In this document: positions 1-8,065 of the stretch, piece after piece
How positions within the stretch are numbered: the first letter of the stretch is position 1
Layout: each line of letters starts with the position of its first letter
Source of the DNA: Gemmiger formicilis
GTDB taxonomy: Bacteria; Bacillota; Clostridia; Oscillospirales; Ruminococcaceae
DNA length: 64,000 nucleotides
NCBI RefSeq assembly: GCF_900167555.1
Contig: NZ_FUYF01000001.1
Location: forward strand, 186,001-250,000
Direction of reading: 5' to 3'
Translations under genes and position numbers: made by a program
Notes under the pieces: generated by a model
Seen by the model: only the letters and a program-made list of their open reading frames with translations
Databases searched by the model: none
What the model was told of the DNA's origin: nothing

Positions 1-416
1 TGGAGGCCGAGCTTGGCCCCGGCTGTGCCGCACACACCGACCTGACGCTGTGGGCGCGACAGGGTGTGCTGCTGCTGAACACGGTGCTGACCGTGGAGCA
101 GGGCGCGGCCAACGCCCATGCGGGCCGCGGGTGGGAGACGTTTACCCGTGCCGCGCTGGAATACGCCGCCGCCCACGGCACCGCCCCGCTGGCCGCCGTG
201 CTGTGGGGCAAGCCCGCGCAGAAGTACGCGCCGATTTTCAACAGGGCTGCCGCCCATCGCCCGGTGCTGGTGCTGGAATCCGCCCACCCCAGCCCGCTGT
301 CGGCCTACCGCGGGTTCTTCGGCTCGGCGCCGTTCGGCAAGGTGAATGCGTTTTTAAAAAACAACGGTGCAGCGGAAATCGACTGGCGTCTGCCCGCAAA
401 CGCAACCCACGGTTGA
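1..416 (+). CDS. ung: Uracil-DNA glycosylase, C-terminal part (5' end outside window)
   Basis: Family 1 uracil-DNA glycosylase removes uracil from DNA to start base excision repair in the cytoplasm. The reading frame is open from the first complete codon at position 3, so the N-terminus lies outside the window. The visible part has the conserved stretch GVLLLNTVLTVEQG and, near the end, the DNA-intercalation loop HPSPLSAYRGFFG followed by a GKVNAFL segment and the typical ending IDWRLP. About 137 residues are visible of the usual ~220-230. The catalytic Asp motif (GQDPYH) would be upstream and cannot be seen. The TGA stop overlaps the -35 element of the next gene's promoter. Confidence 0.95.
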   Translation, partial: EAELGPGCAAHTDLTLWARQGVLLLNTVLTVEQGAANAHAGRGWETFTRAALEYAAAHGTAPLAAVLWGKPAQKYAPIFNRAAAHRPVLVLESAHPSPLSAYRGFFGSAPFGKVNAFLKNNGAAEIDWRLPANATHG

Positions 417-441
417 CAGATTGACGGGGTAACTGTATGGT
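413..441 (+). promoter_or_regulatory. Sigma-A promoter for the XRE regulator gene
   Basis: A consensus TTGACA (413-418), a 17-bp spacer and TATGGT (436-441). The -35 contains the ung stop codon. Transcription would start near 448 and give a leader of about 150 nt that includes a GTAGGG repeat. Confidence 0.6.
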
Positions 442-491
442 GCGCAACCGGGGAATTTGGTAAGATAAGGTCAGAAAATTTCCGAAAACCC

Positions 492-562
492 GTAGGTGCG
501 GATTCCATATCCGCCCGCAAGGCCGGCAGCCGTTGACGGGCGCATATAGAATGCGCCCCTAC
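492..562. repeat. GTAGGG modular palindromic repeat (pair)
   Basis: Left module starts GTAGG and has the core GGATTCCATATCC; right module is inverted, has the core GCGCATATAGAATGCGC and ends CCCCTAC. The two cores differ but each is self-complementary. It lies in the leader of the downstream XRE gene. Confidence 0.85.
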
Positions 563-596
563 GATTGCCATAAGGCTGCCAAGGAGGAGGCACACC

Positions 597-1583
597 ATGA
601 CATTTTCCGATAAGCTCATTGCTCTGCGCAAAAAGGCGGGCTGGTCGCAGGAGGAGCTGGCCGAGCGGCTAAACGTCAGCCGCCAGTCGGTCTCCAAGTG
701 GGAGAGCGCACAGTCGATGCCCGACATTGACAAAATTTTACAGTTGAGCAGTTTGTTCAGTGTGACGACGGACTGCCTTTTAAAAGACACGCAGGACGAC
801 ACGCAGCCTGCCGCGGCACAGACGCCCTCTCCCCTGCCCCGGGTGACGCTGGCGCAGGCGGAGGATTACCTGACCAAGGCACAGGCCAACGCGCCGCAGA
901 TGGCGCTGGCGACGGCGCTCTGCATCGTCAGCCCCATTCCGCTGCTGGCGCTGGGTACGGTGAGGGAGCTCGGGCTGCTTGGTTTGGCTGACGATCTGGC
1001 GGGCGGCTTGGGGATGATCGCGCTGGTGGTGCTGGTGGCTGTGGCTGTTGTGCTGTTTATGCAGTGCGGCGCGGCGGTGCGGGAATATGAGTTTCTGGAA
1101 AAGGAGCCCATCGAGACCGAGCACGGCGTGACAGCGCTGGTGAGGGAGCGCCGCGCCGCCTTTGCGCCGGAGTATGACCGGGCCAACCGCATTGGTGCGG
1201 CGCTCTGCATTCTGGCGGCAGTGCCCCTGTTTACGGCTGTGATGGTCGGTGTGTCGTTTTTGATGTCGATGTCCATCTGTCTGCTGTTGGTGCTGGTCGC
1301 CTGCGGTGTGTACGCCTTTGTGCGGGTGGGCACGGTGCAGGACGCCATGGATCGGCTGCTGGAGGACGGGGACTTTACCCGTGGGCACAAGGCCGTGAAA
1401 GGGCGGCTGACCGCGCTGACTGCGGCCTACTGGCTGGTGGTGGTTGCCATCTTCCTGTGGTACACCTTCGGCCCCAACGGCAACGGCCAGCCGCAGTACA
1501 GCTGGTTCATCTGGGCCATTGCGGGCGTGGTCTACGCCGCGTGTGTGGTTGCGGCAAAGGCGTTTGTGAGGAAAAAAGTGTAA
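597..1583 (+). CDS. XRE-family transcriptional regulator with C-terminal membrane domain
   Basis: 328 residues. Residues ~1-60 are a Cro/CI-type helix-turn-helix (LRKKAGWSQEELAERL, then NVSRQSVSKWE), the form common in Firmicutes regulators. Residues ~100-325 contain about five to six hydrophobic segments (around 100-125, 137-157, 205-245, 275-295, 303-325) separated by a charged cytoplasmic stretch. The protein therefore probably binds DNA while anchored in the membrane. AAGGAGGAGG lies 7 bases before the ATG and fixes the start. The signal it senses and its targets are not visible; there is no obvious target operon on the same strand. Confidence 0.85.
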   Translation: MTFSDKLIALRKKAGWSQEELAERLNVSRQSVSKWESAQSMPDIDKILQLSSLFSVTTDCLLKDTQDDTQPAAAQTPSPLPRVTLAQAEDYLTKAQANAPQMALATALCIVSPIPLLALGTVRELGLLGLADDLAGGLGMIALVVLVAVAVVLFMQCGAAVREYEFLEKEPIETEHGVTALVRERRAAFAPEYDRANRIGAALCILAAVPLFTAVMVGVSFLMSMSICLLLVLVACGVYAFVRVGTVQDAMDRLLEDGDFTRGHKAVKGRLTALTAAYWLVVVAIFLWYTFGPNGNGQPQYSWFIWAIAGVVYAACVVAAKAFVRKKV

Positions 1584-1625
1584 AGGCAACAGCCCCTGAC
1601 CGAGTGATGGTCAGGGGCTTGCCTT
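1583..1625 (+). terminator. Hairpin terminator after the XRE gene
   Basis: The stem AGCCCCTGACC / GGTCAGGGGCT is extended by AAGGCA / TGCCTT and begins at the stop codon. The U-tract is weak. Confidence 0.7.
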
Positions 1626-1635
1626 ATAGATAGCG

Positions 1636-1721
1636 GTAGGGGCCGGGCATGCCCGGCCCGCGGCTTTCCCGCAAGAGGTCATCTGCCGTACAGCTGCGGG
1701 CCGCATATATGCGACCTCTGC
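1636..1721. repeat. GTAGGG modular palindromic repeat, right module decayed
   Basis: Left module is GTAGGGG followed by the core CCGGGCATGCCCGG. The right module (GCGGGCCGCATATATGCG) has lost the usual CCCCTAC end. Confidence 0.75.
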
Positions 1722-1754
1722 AGGGCGTCTCCCTCTGGGGGGGGGACAATTTAT

Positions 1755-2537
1755 TCAAATCAGCCCAAAATGCGCCAGTGCCTTTGCAAGGCCGTCTGCG
1801 GTAATGTCGTCGGTGACATAATCCGCGACGGCCTTGGCGGCATCGCAGGCGTTGCCCATGGCGACGCCGATCCCGGCATATTCCAGCATCGTCACGTCGT
1901 TGCCGCCGTCACCAAAGGCGATGGACTGCTCCCGCGTCAGGCCCAGATGGGCCAGCGTGTGGGCCAGGCCGTTGGGCTTGCCGCCGCCCGCGGGTAGGAT
2001 ATCGCAAAAATCATCCTCCCAGCGCACAGCCAGGCAGCCGGGGCAGCGGCGCAGGAACTCGGCCTCCTTCTCCGGCGGCAGGAACGCGCTAAGCTGGTAA
2101 ATATCCTCGTGCTGGATCAGCGCGGCAACATCCCCGGCCCCCAGCTCCAGCTTTTTGGCAAAGTCGCGGCTCAAATCGTTGATAAGGTTGAACCGGCAGA
2201 AGTCCTTTCCTACAAAACCGACGGACAGCTGTTCTTTTTCAATGTACGGCAGCAGCGTTTGCAGCGATGCCGCCGGGATGTACTTGGTGTACAGCAGCTC
2301 GCCGTCGGCCAGATAGCAGTATTGGCCGTTCATCGTCACATAGCCGTCAAACGGGATGCCGTCCAGCGCGTGCAGGTACGGCAGGTGTACCGGCGGGCGG
2401 CCGGTAGCAATAAACGTTTTGACGCCGTTTTTGCGCAGCCGGGCCAGCGCGTCCACCGTTGAGGCGGGCAGGTGCGTGGCCTCAAAAGGAAGCAGCGTGC
2501 CGTCAATATCAAAAAATGCGGCCTTGATTTGTGTCAT
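1755..2537 (-). CDS. HAD-superfamily phosphatase, Cof type
   Basis: 260 residues, a predicted cytoplasmic phosphatase of small phosphorylated metabolites. Motif I is DIDGT (nucleophile D10, acid D12), motif II is the T45 region ATGRP, a conserved Lys lies near 187, and motif IV is GDGGND (209-214). The cap between residues ~80 and 190 is of the C2 type seen in Cof/YbjI proteins. AAGGAA precedes the ATG. It begins 11 bases after the gpsA stop and is probably the last gene of that transcription unit. The substrate cannot be read from the sequence. Confidence 0.88.
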   Translation of the reverse strand: MTQIKAAFFDIDGTLLPFEATHLPASTVDALARLRKNGVKTFIATGRPPVHLPYLHALDGIPFDGYVTMNGQYCYLADGELLYTKYIPAASLQTLLPYIEKEQLSVGFVGKDFCRFNLINDLSRDFAKKLELGAGDVAALIQHEDIYQLSAFLPPEKEAEFLRRCPGCLAVRWEDDFCDILPAGGGKPNGLAHTLAHLGLTREQSIAFGDGGNDVTMLEYAGIGVAMGNACDAAKAVADYVTDDITADGLAKALAHFGLI

Positions 2538-2548
2538 GGCGGTGTTCC

Positions 2549-3547
2549 TTATTCGCGCTTGAGGCTGCGGCCCATCAGCGCCATCAGCGCGCTGCGGGCC
2601 TCGAGCTTGCCGTCCAGAATGGCCTCCACAGCCTGGACGATGGGCATTTCGACCTTATACTGCTTGGCCAGGCGGCAGGCGGCGGGCAGTGCGTTGATGC
2701 CCTCAACGACCTGGCCGACCTCGGTCTTGGCCTCCTCCACCGACTTGCCGCGGCCAATCAGCATACCGGCGTGCAGGTTGCGGCTGTGCATACTCGTGCA
2801 GGTGACGATCAGGTCGCCCATACCGGACAGGCCCGCAAAGGTTTCGGCCTTGCAGCCCATGGCGATGCCCAGTCGGGACAGCTCGGCGTTGCCGCGGGTG
2901 ATGAGCGCGGCCTTGGCGTTGTCACCGTAGCCCAGGCCCAGCGCAATGCCGACAGCCAGCGCAATGACGTTCTTGACCGCACCGCCCAGCTCGGTGCCGC
3001 GGCGGTCATCGTTGGTGTAGACGCGGAAGGTCGGTGTGGTAAAGACCTTCTGCACGGCTTTGGCGGCGTCCTCGTCGGCACTGGCGGCCACGATGGCGGT
3101 GGGCATATCGCGGGCGACCTCCTCGGCGTGGGTCGGGCCGGACAGTGCCACAACGCGCGCTTTGCGCCCGGCCTTGGCAAGCTCATCCTCGATGATCTCG
3201 CTCATCGTCATCAGGGTCTTGTCCTCGACGCCCTTGGCGACGTCAACGATTAGCTGGCCCTCCGGGATGTGCGGCGCGGCCTTTTTTGCGGTGGCACGCA
3301 CAAACGGGGATGGCACGGCAAAGAGCAGGATGTCGCGGCCCGTGCAGGCCTCGGCAATGTCGGCGGTGTAGTGCATTGCGGCGGGCAGCTCCATACCGGG
3401 CAGGTTGGGGTGGCGGTGCGTGGTGCTTAAAGACTTCAGCTCGGCGGGGATGGCGCTCCATACGGTGACGTCGCGCCCGTTGGCGGCCAGCAGCCGCGCC
3501 AGCGCAATGCCCCAGGTGCCTGCACCGAATACTGCGATTTTTGTCAT
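2549..3547 (-). CDS. gpsA: NAD(P)H-dependent glycerol-3-phosphate dehydrogenase
   Basis: 332 residues. The enzyme reduces dihydroxyacetone phosphate to sn-glycerol 3-phosphate for phospholipid synthesis in the cytoplasm. The N-terminal nucleotide-binding loop is GAGTWG (8-13). Conserved active-site lysines are visible at K105 (VAKGVE) and K192 (AVKNVIA), and the C-terminal all-alpha domain has the usual GLSGMGDL and EG.NALP elements. Length is normal for the family. CAAGGAGA precedes the ATG. In many Firmicutes it follows plsY/der; here it is downstream of a phosphoesterase, with a repeat between them. Confidence 0.97.
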   Translation of the reverse strand: MTKIAVFGAGTWGIALARLLAANGRDVTVWSAIPAELKSLSTTHRHPNLPGMELPAAMHYTADIAEACTGRDILLFAVPSPFVRATAKKAAPHIPEGQLIVDVAKGVEDKTLMTMSEIIEDELAKAGRKARVVALSGPTHAEEVARDMPTAIVAASADEDAAKAVQKVFTTPTFRVYTNDDRRGTELGGAVKNVIALAVGIALGLGYGDNAKAALITRGNAELSRLGIAMGCKAETFAGLSGMGDLIVTCTSMHSRNLHAGMLIGRGKSVEEAKTEVGQVVEGINALPAACRLAKQYKVEMPIVQAVEAILDGKLEARSALMALMGRSLKRE

Positions 3548-3590
3548 GGGAATAGTTCTCCTTGTTTGATGAAGTTAGCCGTGCCGCTTG

Positions 3591-3677
3591 GTAGGGGCCG
3601 GACGTATCCGGCCCTCAGCGTGAAAGGCAGAAGAATGCCCACGGGAAGGCCGAGGGCGAGGCATGCCTCGCCCCTAC
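3591..3677. repeat. GTAGGG modular palindromic repeat that supplies a stop codon
   Basis: Left core CCGGACGTATCCGG (slightly imperfect), right core GCGAGGCATGCCTCGC ending CCCCTAC. Read on the - strand, the GTAGGGG end of the right module gives the TAG stop of the phosphoesterase gene (3674-3676). Confidence 0.85.
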
Positions 3678-4327
3678 AGGGCATTCCGCCCCAGCAGCGA
3701 AGCAAACAGCCGCGGGCGGGGCTTGGGGGCGGGGGCGTCCACGTCCAGATACACCCGCTCATAGCAATTGACGATGCGGGTCGCGCCGTACTGTTGCTCC
3801 CGCGGGATGGAGCAGCCGTAGTTCAGATGGATGTGCCCGTGCAGCATCAGTTGCGGATGGTAGCGGTCCAGCAGGACCGAAAACGCTGTAAAGCCGCGGT
3901 GCGGCAGGTCGGTCATATCGCCGTAGCCGTGCAGCGGCGCGTGGGTGACCAGTATGTCAATGCCGCCATGGCGGTCGATCTTGCCGCGCAGATGGTTGAT
4001 GCGCTTTTTCATCTCGGCCTCGGTAAACTGCCAGGCGCCGGTGCGGTAGCGGCAGCTGCCGCCCAGCCCGGCGATGCGCAGGCCGTTGTGTACGTACACG
4101 TCGTCATCCAGGCAGATGACGCCCTGCGGCGGGCGGGTGTCGTAGCTCTCGTCATGGTTGCCGTGTACGTACAAAAGCGGTACGGGTGCCATGGTGGCAA
4201 GGTATTCCAGATAATGGCGGCTCAAATCGCCGCAGGCAATGATGAGTTCGACGCCCTCGAGCTTGTCGGGGGTGAAGTAGTCCCAGAGGGCCTTGCACTC
4301 CTCGTCCGCAACGGCCAGAATCTTCAT
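3674..4327 (-). CDS. Calcineurin-like metallophosphoesterase
   Basis: 217 residues. Metallophosphoesterase motifs are present in order: GDLS (~33), GNHD (~56), TH (~128 region, VTHAPLHGYGD) and GHIH (~164). The first metal-binding motif, normally D-x-H at the N-terminus, reads AVADEE, so the histidine is absent. The start overlaps the upstream BMP-family gene by ATGA (4 bases), so the two are translationally coupled. The C-terminus ends on a TAG contributed by a repeat element. The substrate is unknown; members of this superfamily act on nucleotides, phosphoproteins or nucleic acids. Confidence 0.85.
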   Translation of the reverse strand: MKILAVADEECKALWDYFTPDKLEGVELIIACGDLSRHYLEYLATMAPVPLLYVHGNHDESYDTRPPQGVICLDDDVYVHNGLRIAGLGGSCRYRTGAWQFTEAEMKKRINHLRGKIDRHGGIDILVTHAPLHGYGDMTDLPHRGFTAFSVLLDRYHPQLMLHGHIHLNYGCSIPREQQYGATRIVNCYERVYLDVDAPAPKPRPRLFASLLGRNAL

Positions 4328-6291
4328 AGCTCGGCCTCCTTCTCGACGGGAAGAAGATCGCGGTGGATGCCCTGCATCCGGTACATCGGCTTCGAGACCT
4401 CGGCCAGCTCGTCATATTCGGGGATGTGGCCGTCAACGGCGTCGCACAACCAGTCCATGTGGGCGATCTGCTCCAGGTCCAGCCCGTGGCGTCCGCTGTT
4501 CTTGACGCTGCCGTCCTGCCCGGTGATCCGGCAGTGGAACGGGTCGATCATACCGGAGGTGACGCCGGTGCGCAGGATCTGCGCCAGATGGGTCACATCG
4601 GGCGGCAGCTCGCGGCTGAGCAGAACGTCCATGACGCCGCTGTTCATGCCCCACCAGTAGTTGACGGCGCGGCCATCGGTGCCGGACTTGTCCCGCACCC
4701 AGCCGCCGTTCAAAACGGTGCGGATGACGTTCTCATAGAACTGGCCCCAGTGCCAGAACGGCGTGGCCAGGTCCTGCAGCACGCCGCCCGGGCGCACCAG
4801 AAACGTGCCGAACTCTCGCTGCGGGCGGTTCGGCATCGGTGCGTCGCGGCCCGAGATGACCGTGATGCCCTTCTGGGTAAAGACGTGCAGCGGGTCAATC
4901 TGGTCGGGCAGGCAGGTCCATTGCAGGTCGATGCGGACGTTGGGGTTCGTCATCCGCGCGCCGAGCGCGAATGCGTTGATGTTGGCAGGCACGCCGAAGC
5001 TGGGGTAGTCGGCCACATAGCCGATGCGGTCCCCGCCCGCCATGGCACCGGCAATCGCGCCGGTGATGAACTTGGCCTCATACACGCGGGTGTAGTAGGT
5101 GCGGATGCTGGCGTAGGGCATCTCCATCGAGCAGTTCAGGATGTGTACCTGCGGGTGCCGGACGGCGGCGCGCAGGGACGCGCCTACCAGCTTGGGGCTG
5201 GTCGTAAAGACGACATCCGCACCGTCGGTGATGGCCTGCTCGACAAGGGCATCGGCGTTCTTGCCCGGGACGGCGTTGAAGTAGGCTGCCGTCTCGACCT
5301 TGCCCTCAAACACAGTGTCCAGCTGGGTACGGCCAAACTCATGCTGGCTTGTCCAGGAGCTGGTGCCGGGGGCGCGCTCATGCACAAAGGCAACCTTCAA
5401 ATGGCTGGGCGCGGTGTGCTTGCCGGGCAGGATAAAATCCAGCAGGCCGGTCTGCTTCGGGGCGGCGGGCTTGTCGCTGACCTGCACGGGGTCCGATTTC
5501 TGCAGGGCCAGCACATCGTCCCACAGGGCGTCGAGCTTTTCGCTCAGCTCGCTGGGACTTAAATTGGCCAGCTCCTCCTTGGTGTAGACGCGCAGCAGCA
5601 GCAGCAGCACGTCGCCGACGGTACACTGCAGCCGTGCGCCGCCGTGGGCCAGAAACGCCTTCTTGACCCAGTTGTACAGCGATAAGACCTCGGTTCGATC
5701 CTCGCCAGTCCACTTTTCGTCCGGCGCCTTGCCCAGTATTTTTTGCAGGCGGGCATAGCTGCCGGGCTTGGTGAAGGTCAGCAGATAGTTCTGCATGACC
5801 GGGTAAAAGTGCATGAACTCGTAGTACATCTGCACGGCGGGGTCGTCGCTGTACTGCGGCACGACGCGAGTGACATTGCCGGTGATGCTGCTGGCGTCAA
5901 AATACTTCAGCACGCTGACGCGCTTATTGCCCTCCTGCACGTAGAAGCGGCCCATGTACTCATAGCAGGTGATGGGGTCACGGATGCCCTCATCCAGATG
6001 GGACACGCACAGGTTGATCCACTTGGTGGCAAACTCGGTCTTGAGACCGAGCAGCGGCATAAAGTTGGACGCAAACGCCGCTGTGCGGCCCGAGGTCTTG
6101 GTACCAACGAGCAGCTCCAGCGGGATCTCTACCTGGCCGAGCGGGATCTGGTTCTCCACAGGGACGTTTTGCAGAATATCGTCCAATACGGGCAAAAACG
6201 GCGACTGCCCAGCGTTCATCTTCTCGCGGTAATCGCGCTGGCCCTGTCGAAGGGCTTTCTGGTAGCAATCGATTCCATCTGCACGGTTCAC
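4324..6291 (-). CDS. Cytoplasmic BMP-family (nucleoside-binding) protein with N-terminal ParB-like region
   Basis: About 655 residues. The C-terminal half resembles the Bmp/Med nucleoside-binding fold of ABC transporter lipoproteins (FVHERAPGTSSW, then a stretch around ADVVFTTSPKLV, GAIAGAMAGGDRIGYVADYP). There is no signal peptide or lipobox. The N-terminal part has IRDPITCYEYMGRFYV followed by EGNKRVSVLKYF, which resembles the ParB/Srx-type nuclease-like motif. I chose the GTG start at 6291 because AGGAGG lies 9 bases before it; the alternative TTG at 6309 would put that AGGAGG inside the coding region. It has its own promoter at 6334-6362 and is coupled to the phosphoesterase gene. The function is not known; an intracellular ligand sensor is my inference. 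Confidence 0.75.
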   Translation of the reverse strand: MNRADGIDCYQKALRQGQRDYREKMNAGQSPFLPVLDDILQNVPVENQIPLGQVEIPLELLVGTKTSGRTAAFASNFMPLLGLKTEFATKWINLCVSHLDEGIRDPITCYEYMGRFYVQEGNKRVSVLKYFDASSITGNVTRVVPQYSDDPAVQMYYEFMHFYPVMQNYLLTFTKPGSYARLQKILGKAPDEKWTGEDRTEVLSLYNWVKKAFLAHGGARLQCTVGDVLLLLLRVYTKEELANLSPSELSEKLDALWDDVLALQKSDPVQVSDKPAAPKQTGLLDFILPGKHTAPSHLKVAFVHERAPGTSSWTSQHEFGRTQLDTVFEGKVETAAYFNAVPGKNADALVEQAITDGADVVFTTSPKLVGASLRAAVRHPQVHILNCSMEMPYASIRTYYTRVYEAKFITGAIAGAMAGGDRIGYVADYPSFGVPANINAFALGARMTNPNVRIDLQWTCLPDQIDPLHVFTQKGITVISGRDAPMPNRPQREFGTFLVRPGGVLQDLATPFWHWGQFYENVIRTVLNGGWVRDKSGTDGRAVNYWWGMNSGVMDVLLSRELPPDVTHLAQILRTGVTSGMIDPFHCRITGQDGSVKNSGRHGLDLEQIAHMDWLCDAVDGHIPEYDELAEVSKPMYRMQGIHRDLLPVEKEAEL

Positions 6292-6333
6292 GACCCATCG
6301 CCTCCTCAAAACTTATACATTAGCTACAAAATT

Positions 6334-6362
6334 ATTATAGCACATCTGTGCGGAATATACAA
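6334..6362 (-). promoter_or_regulatory. Sigma-A promoter of the BMP/phosphoesterase operon
   Basis: On the - strand: TTGTAT, a 17-bp spacer, TATAAT, with an extended -10 (TGC before TATAAT). The -10 is at 6334-6339 and the -35 at 6357-6362. Confidence 0.75.
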
Positions 6363-6374
6363 AGAATTTTAAAA

Positions 6375-6576
6375 GGCTTCCCCATCGGGGGAAGCTGTCA
6401 CCGAAGGTGACTGATGAGGGCTGTACCTGCCGATATTGCCCATGAACGGGTTATGATGGCACACTCGCCCCTCATCCGGCCCTGCGGGGCCACCTTCAGT
6501 CTACGCGCTAAGAGCCGCCTCCGGCGGTTGCGCTCCGACACGCGCCTGCGGGCGCAGCCCCCCCCAGGGGGAAGGC
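6375..6576. repeat. Family B palindromic element (diverged copy)
   Basis: Starts GGCTTCCCC..GGGGGAAG, contains CTGATGAGGG and CGCCCCTCATCCGGCCCTG, and ends in a GGGGGAAGGC hairpin arm. This copy carries extra sequence before the last hairpin. It abuts the stop codon of the CmpB-like gene. Confidence 0.75.
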
Positions 6577-7875
6577 TTAAGAGTTGGTATGCACGGCCTT
6601 GGGGTAGACCTGATACATCCGGTCATTGCCGTAGTGCTCGTCGAGATAGACCTCGACGCTGTTGGACGCAGGTACGCCGTTCAGGCGGTCATTGTACCGC
6701 ACAAGTGCGGCGGAGCTGACGGCAATGTCCGCCGCCATAAAGATGCACAGTGCCCAGGTCAGCACTCTGCCGCCGCGGGGCGGCAGCTTCTCGATGCAGG
6801 CGGAGATCGGCGGGAACAACACCTTGAACCAGGCAATCGCCGCAAAGCCCCAGAAGAAGCAGTACAGCAGGTTGATGCGCCCGCCCAGGTTGAACGGGAT
6901 CGCGCTGTAGTCCCAGAACACCGCACCGAAAACGACCTCGGTGAAAACGCTGCACAGGTACTCATACGCACCGCCCAGCAGCGTGCCCATGACGAACAGC
7001 CAGCTGGCGGGCTTGTCCTTGTAGCGGTAGAGCAGCTGGGTGACCATGGCGATGGCCAGGCCCCACACGATGGAGAACGGGCCCCACACGACGCTGGAGC
7101 GGCTCATCCACTCGCCGCCGGTGACGCGGCAGAAGATCGTCTCGGTGATGTCGCCGAGGAACGCGCCGATGAAGAACAGTAAAATAATTTTATACGGGCT
7201 GCACCCGGCGGCAAACGTGTCGGTCTGCTGCCGTTTGGGGCGCACAAAGGTCAGTGCGGGATGAGCCTTCGCCATACGGCGCTCGACGTGGTCGAGAATC
7301 CACATGCCGCCGCGGACGGTTAGGTTTGCCAGACGGTTTTCTACAGCCGCGGCGGCGGGCCAGCGGTAGCGAAGACCGGCCATGGCCAGCAGGGTGCCGA
7401 CCAGATCGACGCAGAACACGACAAGCGCGGCCAGCAGCACAACAACCCAGACGCCGCGCGGCACAAGGCTGTACAGCGCCAGCAGCAGCGGGTTGCCCCA
7501 TTTGAGCACGACAACGCCGAGCGCACCCCAGGTCAGCGACGCGCCGAGGCAGACATAGCCGTCCAGATTGAACGGCATGGCGCTGTAATCCCACCACCGG
7601 GTATGGGTCGTGTACTCCAGAATGTGCCCGCCGATCCACTCGATGACCGTGGCATAGACGGCGCTGAATACAAGCAGGAAGAACCAGCCCTCACGGATGT
7701 CGCCGAGGGCAAAGGTGATGACCAGCCCGCCGACGCCGTACAGAAGGCAGAGCGGACCGCTCAGCACGCCGCGGTCCTGATATTTGCGGTGTACGACGGC
7801 GGTAAAGAGGACCTCCCCCACCCAGCCGAGGAACGAGTAGGCGAAGAAGAGAAAAACAATTTGATAGAAGGTCAT
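6577..7875 (-). CDS. Putative ABC transporter permease, CmpB type, duplicated domain
   Basis: 432 residues and strongly hydrophobic. Two copies of the same ~190-residue membrane domain are visible. The first begins FYQIVFLFFAYSFLGWVGE (~3-21) and has GPLCLLYGVGG. The second begins PYKIILLFFIGAFLGDITE (~225) and has GPFSIVWGLA. This is the pattern of the ABC_trans_CmpB family. Copies of this protein are common in Clostridia but no ATPase or binding protein is adjacent here, so a transport role is not proven. CAGGAGAG precedes the ATG. The stop lies at the edge of the downstream family B element. Confidence 0.75.
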   Translation of the reverse strand: MTFYQIVFLFFAYSFLGWVGEVLFTAVVHRKYQDRGVLSGPLCLLYGVGGLVITFALGDIREGWFFLLVFSAVYATVIEWIGGHILEYTTHTRWWDYSAMPFNLDGYVCLGASLTWGALGVVVLKWGNPLLLALYSLVPRGVWVVVLLAALVVFCVDLVGTLLAMAGLRYRWPAAAAVENRLANLTVRGGMWILDHVERRMAKAHPALTFVRPKRQQTDTFAAGCSPYKIILLFFIGAFLGDITETIFCRVTGGEWMSRSSVVWGPFSIVWGLAIAMVTQLLYRYKDKPASWLFVMGTLLGGAYEYLCSVFTEVVFGAVFWDYSAIPFNLGGRINLLYCFFWGFAAIAWFKVLFPPISACIEKLPPRGGRVLTWALCIFMAADIAVSSAALVRYNDRLNGVPASNSVEVYLDEHYGNDRMYQVYPKAVHTNS

Positions 7876-7915
7876 AGGGGGCTCTCCTGTAAGTGAGAAA
7901 ATTATCGGGTGGAAT

Positions 7916-8064
7916 GGCTTCCCCCAAGGGGGAAGCTGTCAGCGGCCCCGCCCGCTGACTGATGAGGGGAAAGCCTTGCGGATATTGCCCGTAAATGGGT
8001 GGCAGAGGCAGACTCGCCCCTCATCCGGCCCTGCGGGGCCACCTTCCCCCCCAGGGGGGAAGAC
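7916..8064. repeat. Family B palindromic element
   Basis: Full copy, ~149 bp: GGCTTCCCCC..GGGGGAAG hairpin, inner hairpin GTCAGCGG..CCGCTGAC, then GATGAGGGG pairing with CCCCTCATC, and an end hairpin CTTCCCCCC..GGGGGGAAG. It ends two bases from the queH stop codon. Confidence 0.85.
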
Positions 8065-8065
8065 T

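Noticed and set aside
6292-6309. TTG start at 6309 for the BMP-family gene
   Set aside because: It would place the AGGAGG ribosome binding site at codons 2-3. The GTG at 6291 is correctly spaced from it.
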